A DNA stretch of 64,000 bases. It comes from Blautia coccoides (GTDB lineage Bacteria; Bacillota; Clostridia; Lachnospirales; Lachnospiraceae). Numbering within the stretch: position 1 is the first letter of the stretch; each line of letters opens with the position of its first letter. Under the pieces are notes generated by a model. That model saw only the letters and a list, made by a program, of their open reading frames with translations. It was not told where the DNA came from and made no database searches. Of this stretch, positions 1 through 7,991 are shown in pieces. The stretch is taken from positions 5,802,501-5,866,500 of the forward strand of contig NZ_CP136422.1 in NCBI RefSeq assembly GCF_034355335.1. Reading direction: 5' to 3'. The position numbers and the translations under genes were made by a program.

Positions 1-284
1 ATCGCCTTCTTTACATAGTCAAACTCCTGATATCCACTCAGGAATATGACCTTTATCTTCCAACCATTCTCCCGAATCTGCCGGATAACATCCAGTCCTG
101 TCTTTCTGGGCATGGCAACATCCGAAATAATAATATCCGGTTTCAGCTCTTCCGTCTTTTTCAGCAGTTCCTCCCCGTTGGCAGCCTCCCCGATCACCTC
201 CGCGTTCAGCCGCTCCCAATTCATCATTTTTTTCAGCCCCCTGATAATTACCGGCTCGTCATCTGCAATAATAATTTTAAACAT
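1..284 (-). CDS. Response regulator, N-terminal part (YesN-like), cut by window edge
   Basis: Only the first ~94 residues are visible; the rest lies beyond the left edge. They form a CheY-like receiver: acidic pair in IIIADDEPV, phospho-acceptor Asp in IIISDVAMP, switch residue in VIFLSGY. The ATG at 284 follows GGGAGGAGAG and overlaps the end of the upstream kinase by 8 nt, so the two are translationally coupled. By the company it keeps (a YesM-type kinase and a sugar-binding lipoprotein) the missing part is probably an AraC-type DNA-binding domain, which is inference. Confidence 0.88.
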   Translation of the reverse strand, partial: MFKIIIADDEPVIIRGLKKMMNWERLNAEVIGEAANGEELLKKTEELKPDIIISDVAMPRKTGLDVIRQIRENGWKIKVIFLSGYQEFDYVKKA

Positions 285-2118
285 TCTCTCCTCCCGAATC
301 CTCTTTTGCCGGACTGGTCCCGTCTATGATGGGAAGCCGGTATTTTACCATAGTTCCTATATTCTCAAAGCTGCTTATCTCCAGACCGTAAGCATCACCA
401 AACATGAGCTTAATGCGGTCATACACATTCTTGAGTCCAAGACTGGCCCGTTTACTCCTGGGGTGCTTGACTGTCTCAGGGCTCTCCAGACGTTCCTGTA
501 CCGCGTTCAGCCGCTCCGGTTCCATCCCCACACCGTTGTCCATCACTGTGATCACCAGACAGCCTTCCTCTTCCTTGGCATTGACAGCTATGACCCCTGT
601 ACCGTCTTTGGGTTTCAGACCGTATTTAACTGCATTCTCCACTACAGGCTGGATGATCAGCTGAGGGACTTCCAAGCCCAAAAGCTTCTCCTCGATATTG
701 ATCTCCAGCTCAAAACGGTTGTCATACCGGATACGGATGATCTTAAAATAATTGCGTATACTGTCAATCTCAGCCTGGAGAGTAACCATATCCCTGGCGT
801 TCCCTATCAGATACTTGAGCTGACCTGACAGACTGTCTATCATCTCTGCCGTCACATTATCATCATTTGTAATGGCAGTCATTCGGATAACATCCAGAGT
901 ATTGTAGAGATAATGAGGCTGTATCTGCGTCTTCAAAGCCTCTATCTCCGCATCCCGCTGCCGGATTTCCGCTATATACACCTGCTGTATGTGATTCTGC
1001 AGGTTCTCCGTCATTTGATTCAATCCTTTTGCAAGGAATCCTACCTCGTCATTGGACTTTATTGTCACTCTTGTGTCCAGATTGCCGTCCTGGATCTGTT
1101 CCATAGCATCTTTTAATGTGAGGATAGGCTTATTCATCATTTTTGAATAAAAGAAATAGATGATCATGAGCAGGACCACACTGAATCCAATGATGATCAA
1201 AATATTCGTCTGTATTTCCTGATAGCTGTTCTCCAGGTTAAACGCAGGAATCTCCTCGGTCACGATCCAGTCCGTCTCAGGGATCAGCCTATATATAAAA
1301 TAGTTCCCGTCTGCTTTTATGTACTGCTTATCCTCCTCCATATCAGACAGATAATCCTCCAGCTTACCGATGCTGCCTCCGATATTTTCCTTTTCCTGGC
1401 TGTAGACAAAGACCTTCTTTTTTCTGTCTATGACATACATCCTGCAGCCATCCTCCAAATCCGTCTCATTGATGATACTGTCAAAATACTCTGCGCTCAC
1501 ATCAATATACAGCGTTCCCAGCACCTGTCCGTCCGCGGACTGTATGGTTCTTGTGTTCATGATATTCCTGGTCACAGTAAAATCGCTGACATCCGAATAA
1601 TAACTGGTTTTGTGAGTAGGCAGAAGGCGCATCTGTTTCTCCCCTTTCAGGAAATTTTCCTCATGAAACTGACTCATCTCCTCCTCCTTCACCATGACCT
1701 CCGGCGGACGCATGACAGAATACTGCTCCCCTTTGGGGGTGATAAAAAACACATGGTCAATATGCTGATTCATATATAAAATGTCTCGCAGTACGTCATT
1801 CATCAAAGCTTCCCTGCGGGCCTGGGTAATAGTATCATCCTCCATCAGCTCATAGAGGTAATCATACTCTGTGATATTATAATTATAAAAATATTTTGTA
1901 GTCTCCTCCATCTCCTGAAACATATCCGCCGCATTTTTCCCCACATAGAGGGCACTTCGGTACATATTGGAGAGAAGGGTCTGTCTCAGGGAGTCCATAT
2001 AAGATCTGTAGATGGATATACCCATGATCAATAGAGGAACAATGCCGATTAAAATCAGTGCAGCCACGGATTTTACAAAAAGGCTCTGATAGTGCTGTCT
2101 GTTTTCCTTTCTTTTCAT
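277..2118 (-). CDS. YesM-family sensor histidine kinase
   Basis: A 613-residue membrane kinase. A TM helix near residues 17-38 is followed by an extracellular dCache-like sensor of ~260 residues, a second TM near 300-325, a HAMP linker, the His_kinase domain with phospho-acceptor His in QIQPHYLYNTLD, and an HATPase_c domain (N box ENAVKYGL, G1 box DNGVGM, then GLKNVYDRI). The ATG at 2118 has GGAGGAG upstream. It lies 11 nt after the binding-protein gene and overlaps the regulator gene by 8 nt. It is expected to phosphorylate that regulator in response to an extracellular saccharide, either directly or through the binding protein; ligand unknown. Confidence 0.93.
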   Translation of the reverse strand: MKRKENRQHYQSLFVKSVAALILIGIVPLLIMGISIYRSYMDSLRQTLLSNMYRSALYVGKNAADMFQEMEETTKYFYNYNITEYDYLYELMEDDTITQARREALMNDVLRDILYMNQHIDHVFFITPKGEQYSVMRPPEVMVKEEEMSQFHEENFLKGEKQMRLLPTHKTSYYSDVSDFTVTRNIMNTRTIQSADGQVLGTLYIDVSAEYFDSIINETDLEDGCRMYVIDRKKKVFVYSQEKENIGGSIGKLEDYLSDMEEDKQYIKADGNYFIYRLIPETDWIVTEEIPAFNLENSYQEIQTNILIIIGFSVVLLMIIYFFYSKMMNKPILTLKDAMEQIQDGNLDTRVTIKSNDEVGFLAKGLNQMTENLQNHIQQVYIAEIRQRDAEIEALKTQIQPHYLYNTLDVIRMTAITNDDNVTAEMIDSLSGQLKYLIGNARDMVTLQAEIDSIRNYFKIIRIRYDNRFELEINIEEKLLGLEVPQLIIQPVVENAVKYGLKPKDGTGVIAVNAKEEEGCLVITVMDNGVGMEPERLNAVQERLESPETVKHPRSKRASLGLKNVYDRIKLMFGDAYGLEISSFENIGTMVKYRLPIIDGTSPAKEDSGGENV

Positions 2119-2129
2119 TTGCTCCTCCT

Positions 2130-3467
2130 TCAGCCTCCCGCCATGTTGTCCCAGTATTCATCCAGTTTTTCCGCCGCTGTGTCCACACTCATGGTCTTAG
2201 TTGCAACAGAAAAAAATACATCGTACATGCTGCGCTTGAAATTCTCCGGTGTATCCTCATTCCCCAGATACACATCGCTTTTATCTGCATACCTGTAATC
2301 CACAAGAAAGCTCTGCTGCACTGCCGGGGCAGGGTACAGTATTTTCTCCTTAGTTGCAGGGATGGCGTAAACGGTCTGCAATACTTTTCTATAGTTCTCT
2401 TTCCTGTAACAAAATTCCAAGAATCTCATGGCTGCCTGGTTCTTTTCCGCGTTCTCCCCGCAGGTGTCCGAAACTGCCCACTGTGCACCTTTTTCACTGA
2501 CTACCACAGGCTCACCTGCCTGGTCCTGCAGAAAGAACCAACCCAGCCGGAATCTGCAGGGATCCTCCTCCAGCTCCTCGCCTAGGGTATTCTTTCCGGA
2601 TTCCACTGCCAGAGGGTATGCCTCCCATATTTTTGAAACCATAGAAGGTGCCGTTAGTACCATGGCAGCATCCTGGTTGATCAGAGCCTGAATAACCTGA
2701 TTCTCATTCATATTTACAGAGTCTTCCAGCATATACTCCCCATTCATCATATCCTGATAATCTGTGAGCATTTTCTTTACATTGTCGTCCTGAAAGGATA
2801 CCCGGCCTTCATTTTTCTTTTTCTGCCAGTTTGGGTCTTCTTTTGCAATATCCACCTGAAAATAATAATTCAGCCAGTATTTTCCCGTCTCTGTGGGATT
2901 TCCCCCCGCAGCTAAAGGTGCAGTACCACTTTGCTTTAAAGTTCTGCACACCTCCAAAAATTCCCCGTATGTCCTGGGAACTTCCAATCCCAGTTCCTTA
3001 AAGATCACCTGGTTATAGATAATTCCAAAAGAAGTCTTGTAAAAAGGCACAGCATAGATATTTCCATCAATGGTAAACGGCTGTTCCACCAGTTTCCCCA
3101 CATTCTCTGTTATGACTCCAAGCTTTCCGGCCTCCGCAAAAGTATACGGATCCTGAATCTCAAAAATGTCGGGAAACTCTCCGGCCGCTTCCTTCGCTTT
3201 TAATGTCTCCGAGTAGATTCCGCTGCCGGAGTGCTCACTTATAAGCTGTATATCCTGATTCTCTTCCATAAATTTTTCGCACAATTCCTCCATCACGGAA
3301 ATTCTTCTGGCATCCTCACCGGAATAAAATACGGCCAGCTCTGTCTTCTCCTCTGTATCCTGTCCCTTTGGAGGCACCAGTCCTTCGCCCTTCTGAACCC
3401 TGGCCCCGCATCCTGACAGAGTTAATAAAATAGCCGTAAGTATAAACAATACCTGTTTCTTTCTCAT
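2130..3467 (-). CDS. ABC-type sugar-binding lipoprotein (family 1 solute-binding protein)
   Basis: A 445-residue exported protein: MRKKQVLFILTAILLTLSGC gives a lipoprotein signal with the acylated Cys in LSGCG. The rest has the two-lobed family 1 solute-binding pattern (DIFEIQDPYTF, AVPFYKTSFGIIYN, AALINQDAAMVL-like segments). A longer reading begins at 3545, but the ATG at 3467 has AGAGGAGAA before it and starts exactly at the signal peptide. No permeases lie beside it; it heads a binding protein - YesM - YesN set. It may therefore serve sensing rather than, or as well as, transport (inference); permeases could also lie past the left edge. Confidence 0.9.
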   Translation of the reverse strand: MRKKQVLFILTAILLTLSGCGARVQKGEGLVPPKGQDTEEKTELAVFYSGEDARRISVMEELCEKFMEENQDIQLISEHSGSGIYSETLKAKEAAGEFPDIFEIQDPYTFAEAGKLGVITENVGKLVEQPFTIDGNIYAVPFYKTSFGIIYNQVIFKELGLEVPRTYGEFLEVCRTLKQSGTAPLAAGGNPTETGKYWLNYYFQVDIAKEDPNWQKKKNEGRVSFQDDNVKKMLTDYQDMMNGEYMLEDSVNMNENQVIQALINQDAAMVLTAPSMVSKIWEAYPLAVESGKNTLGEELEEDPCRFRLGWFFLQDQAGEPVVVSEKGAQWAVSDTCGENAEKNQAAMRFLEFCYRKENYRKVLQTVYAIPATKEKILYPAPAVQQSFLVDYRYADKSDVYLGNEDTPENFKRSMYDVFFSVATKTMSVDTAAEKLDEYWDNMAGG

Positions 3468-3652
3468 ACTCTTCTCCTCTGTATCCGTCTTCAGACAGTA
3501 TCCTTTTGTCCTGCCCTTCACCTTTATCCACGGTATCATAAACAACCGTTCCCTGTAAAGCGGACAAGTTCAGAAAATTTTTCCACAGATATATCCAATA
3601 TTCAAGAATAATATCCTACAGGTATATTCCTGCCATTTTACCCGGTAAAAGC

Positions 3653-3698
3653 AAATATAAGCCGCCAGATATTTGAAATTATCTGACGGCTTATATTT
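3653..3698 (-). terminator. Long hairpin, terminator of the diguanylate cyclase gene
   Basis: Arms at 3653-3671 and 3680-3698 pair over 19 bp with one C/A mismatch around an 8-nt loop. On the minus strand it lies ~115 nt after the cyclase stop and ends in a T-rich stretch. The rest of 3468-3814 has no gene I can support and no clear promoter for the binding-protein operon. Confidence 0.7.
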
Positions 3699-3814
3699 CC
3701 ATTTATCAGTCTCTCATTTTACATATTTATCGTATCATTTCATAACTATCCCTGTTCCTACAGTTATAAATAAAAATCCATACAATACTCCCGAAACCGG
3801 AATACATCTCACAC

Positions 3815-5275
3815 TCATGTCTCCTCTTTTGAATAATCCAAAACATACTGATTCCTGCCCTGCCTTTTTGCCTTATACAGGGCCTGATCCGCCCGTTTTA
3901 GAACCTCCAGGTAATCAGACTCCTTCTGTTTTGCCGCAGCAATCCCGATGCTGACACTCACAGAGCCGATTTTACGGAATTCCCCCAGGATCCTGTTGGC
4001 AATGTTCACAAGCACAGTGCTGTCCGCCTCACCATAGACCCATATACAGAATTCATCACCGCCGTATCTGCTCACGATATCTGTATTTCTCAGACATCTT
4101 TTTAAAATTGCCCCTGATTCGATCAGGACTCTGTCACCGGCATCATGCCCATATGTATCATTGATTTCTTTGAAATGGTCTATATCCAGGAACATGCACA
4201 CCCTATAATTCCCGCCGTCCTTTTTTCCAAACTCTTTTTGTATCATCTGAAGCGCGGCCTCTCTGGTGAAAACTCCTGTCAGGGCATCCTTTTTCACCTT
4301 CTCGATCTCCTTACGCCTTACCTTCAGCGCGTAAGCCGTGAGAATAGCGGCAGCCATGATCAGGACAGTGGTTGCCAACAGGATAACAATGGACATGCTC
4401 CTTAAATCATTGAAAATCTTCTCATAACTGTCTGTGACAACCAGGGTAGCTATTGCCCAGTCCCTGATCCCCACAGGCTGATAATAGAGAAGACGCATCT
4501 TACCCTCGTTATAATATATCAGATATCCCGATTCCCCGGCTTCTATACTCTTTCTGAACTGCCGGACTTCACCCTGTTTTTTATATTCCATGGTTTCCAG
4601 CATTTCATAAACCGTCTCAAAATGTTCCATCCCGCTGTAGGATGCAGCCAGTTTGCCCTCGGGGGTAAATACAAGATTCGCCCCGTATTGACTCATTTCC
4701 GAGCCGTTGATCAGATTTCCCAGGCTGCTCACTGTATATTCCGCGCATACGGCACCTTCCACTTTCCCGTCCCGGAAGATGGGAACCCCCACTACAATAC
4801 TATTCTGATCCTGATATCCCATGGACTGGATTCCGGATATACTTCTTTTTCCGGCTATAATTTCCCGGTAATACGGTTTATCCCCAACATAGCCTGACTG
4901 GTGGTCTCCGTAATATATATTGCCCTGCGTATCTCCCATTTCCAGTCTGTAATCTTCTGAGCAGAACTGCCTGGTCTTATCCCACCAGTTTTCGGTTCCT
5001 GAACCGTCCGGTATATCACAAAACGCTGCTATCATCTCCAGCCATTCCTGTTTTGCCTGTAAACGGCTTTCCAGATTCCCCCGGGCGATATTACTTTCCT
5101 TTTTCAGATCACTGTATGTCTGTTCCAAAAGTCCATCCTGTACCTTTTTATAATAGATCAGATCCAGGATACAACAGGATACCAGCAAAACGGAAATCAT
5201 GATCCAGATTCTTCGGCTTTTTGCGGGATATCTGTATTTTCTTTTTTTACTGTAATGCATATCTGACAATTCCAT
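3815..5275 (-). CDS. Membrane diguanylate cyclase (dCache + GGDEF)
   Basis: A 486-residue protein predicted to make cyclic di-GMP from two GTP. TM helix near residues 20-40 (IWIMISVLLVSCC), a ~250-residue extracellular Cache-type sensor (YREIIAGKRSISGIQ, VGVPIFRDGKVEGAV), a second TM near 290-315, then a GGDEF domain. The signature GGDEF is intact at about 405-409 and the inhibitory I-site RxxD (RNTD) stands five residues before it, so product feedback is expected. ATG at 5275 follows GGGGGAG; the longer reading to 5308 has no ribosome binding site. No EAL or HD-GYP partner is in the window. A single gene with its own promoter (5323-5351) and terminator. Confidence 0.92.
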   Translation of the reverse strand: MELSDMHYSKKRKYRYPAKSRRIWIMISVLLVSCCILDLIYYKKVQDGLLEQTYSDLKKESNIARGNLESRLQAKQEWLEMIAAFCDIPDGSGTENWWDKTRQFCSEDYRLEMGDTQGNIYYGDHQSGYVGDKPYYREIIAGKRSISGIQSMGYQDQNSIVVGVPIFRDGKVEGAVCAEYTVSSLGNLINGSEMSQYGANLVFTPEGKLAASYSGMEHFETVYEMLETMEYKKQGEVRQFRKSIEAGESGYLIYYNEGKMRLLYYQPVGIRDWAIATLVVTDSYEKIFNDLRSMSIVILLATTVLIMAAAILTAYALKVRRKEIEKVKKDALTGVFTREAALQMIQKEFGKKDGGNYRVCMFLDIDHFKEINDTYGHDAGDRVLIESGAILKRCLRNTDIVSRYGGDEFCIWVYGEADSTVLVNIANRILGEFRKIGSVSVSIGIAAAKQKESDYLEVLKRADQALYKAKRQGRNQYVLDYSKEET

Positions 5276-5322
5276 CTGTTCTCCCCCGCGTCTCCCGCAT
5301 CCAACCAATATATAATATTACT

Positions 5323-5351
5323 ATTATAGCTTTTTACGGAATAAGATTCAA
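5323..5351 (-). promoter_or_regulatory. Promoter of the diguanylate cyclase gene
   Basis: On the minus strand: -35 TTGAAT (5346-5351), 17-nt spacer, -10 TATAAT (5323-5328), about 50 nt before the ATG. The element matches the promoter of the EamA gene at 6695-6723 in 27 of 31 positions, including spacer bases. Confidence 0.75.
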
Positions 5352-5450
5352 TAGATTTTACCCTCTTCTACACCTGTAAGAGACAGGCAATGTCCCTGTT
5401 CATACTTTGCAGAATAGCCGCTGTCTGAACAGGGGACCGGCTAAACCACA

Positions 5451-5488
5451 AAAAAGTGTGGAATCCTTATTCTGGTTCCACACTTTTT
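5451..5488. terminator. Bidirectional intrinsic terminator
   Basis: A perfect 13-bp hairpin (arms 5451-5463 and 5476-5488, 12-nt loop) flanked by A5 and T5, so it can act on either strand. It stands 180 nt after the EamA stop on the minus strand. The rest of 5352-5667 shows no gene. Confidence 0.8.
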
Positions 5489-5667
5489 ACCGCAATAGGT
5501 GATACAGATGCTAAAGAAATAGCTGTCCTGTTTCTGCCTTTTCTGATCATTTTTGTTGAGAGGAGAAAATATCGGCGTATATTTTTGCCCATTATGCTCG
5601 TTCTGATAGATACCGCTTAATAACGCTTAATATAAGCCGGCTCCTTCTTTTCTGTGCTATGCATTTT

Positions 5668-6588
5668 TCACTCCAACTTTTCTTTCTGTTTCACACCGCC
5701 GGTTACTTCTCTTTGCTGCTTTTTCCCTGCTGTAAAGAGAACTGTGATCAGCACACCTGCGCAGATAAGCAGGCCTCCCACCACAAAGTTCCACGTGATC
5801 ACCTCGTGCAGAAAGAAAATCCCCAGCACTGCAGAGGTCAAGGGCTGCAGAGGATAAAACATGGAACACACGCTGGCATCCAGAAGCTTCAGGCTCATAT
5901 TCCATAAGGTATGCGCAACCGCTGTCCCCACAATTCCCAGATAAATGCAGGACCAGACAGCTTTGGCAGTAAAGGTGCTGTGTACACTCACCGCCTCCAC
6001 TCCAGCAGCCGGAATGTTTAAAAGAAGCGCAACAGCCATTCCGTACAGCGCGATCTGGACAGGATCGTAACCACCGGAGATCCTCCGGATAGCCACAGAT
6101 GCCCCTGACCACAAAAGCACGGAGCATACTGAGGCCAGCACGCCTGCGACACTGATACTGCCTCCTCCTGCTCCCAATATTATGTAAACCCCCACAAGGG
6201 ATACCGCAATACTCACCACATCTTTTATATATATCTTTTCTCCCAGAAATATCACAGCCAGTATAGAAATGGAGATTGGATTCATGGCATTGATCAGAGA
6301 AGCCAGGGAGGCATCAAGAAGATTTGTTCCTATGACCTGACAGCCAATGGAGACAAAATATCCCAGAGCGCCTACGATCAGAATATATTTCCAGTCTCCC
6401 TTCTTCACCTTTTTCCTGGTTCCCCGCAGTTTGAGCAGCACGGCAAGAGCTGCCACTGAGACCAGATACCTGACAAGAAGCAGCATAAAAGGCGCCATAA
6501 CGTCAAGGGCAAATTTGCTCACCACGTAGATGCTGCCCCATATAAAAAATGTAATAAACAAATAGATATATCCTGTTTTCTTTTTCAT
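5668..6588 (-). CDS. EamA-family (drug/metabolite) transporter
   Basis: A 306-residue integral membrane protein of about ten helices in two EamA halves (roughly residues 5-140 and 150-290). Visible marks are the FFIWGSIYVVSKF start, VRYLVSVAALAV helix, LDASLASLINAMNPI and its second-half counterpart LDASVCSMFYPLQPL. The family exports small metabolites such as amino acids or nucleosides; the substrate cannot be told. ATG at 6588 follows GAGGAGAGAA. A monocistronic gene with its own promoter (6695-6723). Confidence 0.9.
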   Translation of the reverse strand: MKKKTGYIYLFITFFIWGSIYVVSKFALDVMAPFMLLLVRYLVSVAALAVLLKLRGTRKKVKKGDWKYILIVGALGYFVSIGCQVIGTNLLDASLASLINAMNPISISILAVIFLGEKIYIKDVVSIAVSLVGVYIILGAGGGSISVAGVLASVCSVLLWSGASVAIRRISGGYDPVQIALYGMAVALLLNIPAAGVEAVSVHSTFTAKAVWSCIYLGIVGTAVAHTLWNMSLKLLDASVCSMFYPLQPLTSAVLGIFFLHEVITWNFVVGGLLICAGVLITVLFTAGKKQQREVTGGVKQKEKLE

Positions 6589-6694
6589 TTCTCTCCTCTT
6601 CTGTCTGCGTGTTATAACTCTTCAGCAGATCTGAACATTCACTGCACTGACCGGAATCCCCCGGTTCTTCCGCTGTTGGTTTATGTGCCTTATC

Positions 6695-6723
6695 ATTATA
6701 ACTTTTTAACCAATAAGATTCAA
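6695..6723 (-). promoter_or_regulatory. Promoter of the EamA transporter gene
   Basis: On the minus strand: -35 TTGAAT (6718-6723), 17-nt spacer, -10 TATAAT (6695-6700). The leader to the ATG is ~100 nt and holds a CCGG-rich inverted repeat but no clear riboswitch. Near-identical to the promoter at 5323-5351. Confidence 0.75.
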
Positions 6724-6740
6724 TATTATTTCTTTCTAAA

Positions 6741-6777
6741 AAAAGTACCGGCAGCCATTTGGTCTGCCGATACTTTT
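6741..6777 (-). terminator. Terminator of the 61-residue protein gene
   Basis: Hairpin with arms 6741-6754 and 6764-6777 (14 bp, one mismatch, 9-nt loop), ending in TTTTAGAAAG on the minus strand, 30 nt after the stop of the small gene. Confidence 0.75.
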
Positions 6778-6807
6778 CCTAATATCCCATTCGTTTCCTT
6801 CTCCTGA

Positions 6808-6993
6808 CTATTCTTCCGGATCCTGTAACTTTGGTGTTACGGGAGAGCATACATTCAATTGGTCTTCCATCAGATGAATCAGATCCAGTTCACTCAAAAA
6901 CGGTGCATTAAATCCATCACACGCAAAGTCCCCCTGCCATGTATTACACTCAAAGCCTGTGATCGTAATAGAAAATTCTCTTTTTTCATCCAT
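6808..6993 (-). CDS. Small conserved-type protein of unknown function
   Basis: 61 residues, acidic, no TM helix or signal. FSITITGFECNTWQG followed by a DLIHLMEDQL helix recalls a family of small clostridial proteins with a TWQG motif, known only as hypothetical. The ATG at 6993 is preceded at the right distance by GGGAGGAAATATT; the longer reading to 7008 would place that ribosome binding site inside the gene. Single gene with a terminator of its own. No function proposed. Confidence 0.7.
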   Translation of the reverse strand: MDEKREFSITITGFECNTWQGDFACDGFNAPFLSELDLIHLMEDQLNVCSPVTPKLQDPEE

Positions 6994-7110
6994 AATATTT
7001 CCTCCCATCCGCGTGGACAGTATAAACCAGCCTTTTACTTTCCGTGCTTTCGTGCTTTATTATAAAAATATATCATATACCACAATGAATGGATAGAAAC
7101 CCTTACTCAA

Positions 7111-7181
7111 ACTCCGGTTTGAAGACGAAAAGTCATATTTTCATTACTGAAAATCCGGTTTTCTGCTCCAAATTCCGTTTT
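7111..7181 (+). promoter_or_regulatory. Three direct repeats, candidate LytTR operator
   Basis: CCGGTTT at 7114-7120, CCGGTTT at 7155-7161 and CCGTTTT at 7175-7181 stand 41 and 20 bp apart, that is, on the same face of the helix. LytTR regulators bind short direct repeats spaced about two turns apart. The next gene encodes a LytTR regulator, so autoregulation is plausible (inference). Confidence 0.4.
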
Positions 7182-7210
7182 TGGCAATGTAAATTAAAAA
7201 TTGTTATGTT
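7181..7210 (+). promoter_or_regulatory. Possible promoter of the LytTR signalling operon
   Basis: TTGGCA (7181-7186), 18-nt spacer, TATGTT (7205-7210), 50 nt before the start codon and directly after the repeats. The -10 is weak, as in activator-dependent promoters. Confidence 0.35.
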
Positions 7211-7259
7211 AAAATATTTATAAATAATACATTACAGGGCAATGAGGGGAGACATCTTT

Positions 7260-7991
7260 ATGCAGATAGCTATAGTTGAAGACATAGAAAACGACAGCCG
7301 GGAACTGATCAAAATGCTGAAATCCTACTTTCAGAATAAAAACATATCTGCTGACTGGACATGCTATTCCTCCGGTCAGGATTTTCTTGATTCCCATTAC
7401 CCGGGACGATATGACCTCGTTTTCCTGGATATCTATATGGACGGTATAAACGGCATGGACACAGCCAGAAAGATCCGGCAGACAGACACCTCCTGCTCCC
7501 TTATCTTCTTCACTACCAGTTATGTACATGCAGTGGAAAGTTATGAGGTAAATGCATCTTATTATCTGACCAAACCTCTGAAAAAAGAGGCCCTGGAGAA
7601 GGCCCTTGACATTGTCTGCTGCCCCTTTGAAAAAAACAGCCAGTACATAACACTTACGGCAAAAGGAAACCTTAAAACAAAAATTCTGCTGGGTGATATT
7701 CTTTATGTTGATTGTATTGCCAGGCACACCTATGTTCATCTTTTGGACAAACAGATCATGGTTTATGACCCCATTGCCGCTGTTCTGGACACCCTTGCCG
7801 GGGATTCCCGTTTTTTATCCTGTAACCGAAATATCATGGTCAATATGGACTGGATAGACAGCGTACCTTCCGATGAATTTCTCCTGAAAAACAACGAACA
7901 TGTACCGATCCGCCAGCGGGGAAGAAAAGCTTTGAAAAGAGCCTTTCTTGAATACTCCCTGAAAGATCTCCGAAGAGAGGAGGATATATGA
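7260..7991 (+). CDS. LytTR-family response regulator
   Basis: 243 residues. Receiver at 1-120: acidic patch VEDIEND, phospho-Asp in DLVFLDIYMDG, switch Thr in IFFTTSY, Lys in YYLTKPLKK. LytTR DNA-binding domain at ~140-238 (LGDILYVDCIARHTYVHL, FLSCNRNIMVNMDWI). The reading could begin at 7242, but GAGGGGAG fits the ATG at 7260 and the MQIAIVED start of the family. The stop overlaps the next start by 4 nt. It is the AgrA/LytR-type output partner of the GHKL kinase two genes on. Confidence 0.93.
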   Translation: MQIAIVEDIENDSRELIKMLKSYFQNKNISADWTCYSSGQDFLDSHYPGRYDLVFLDIYMDGINGMDTARKIRQTDTSCSLIFFTTSYVHAVESYEVNASYYLTKPLKKEALEKALDIVCCPFEKNSQYITLTAKGNLKTKILLGDILYVDCIARHTYVHLLDKQIMVYDPIAAVLDTLAGDSRFLSCNRNIMVNMDWIDSVPSDEFLLKNNEHVPIRQRGRKALKRAFLEYSLKDLRREEDI

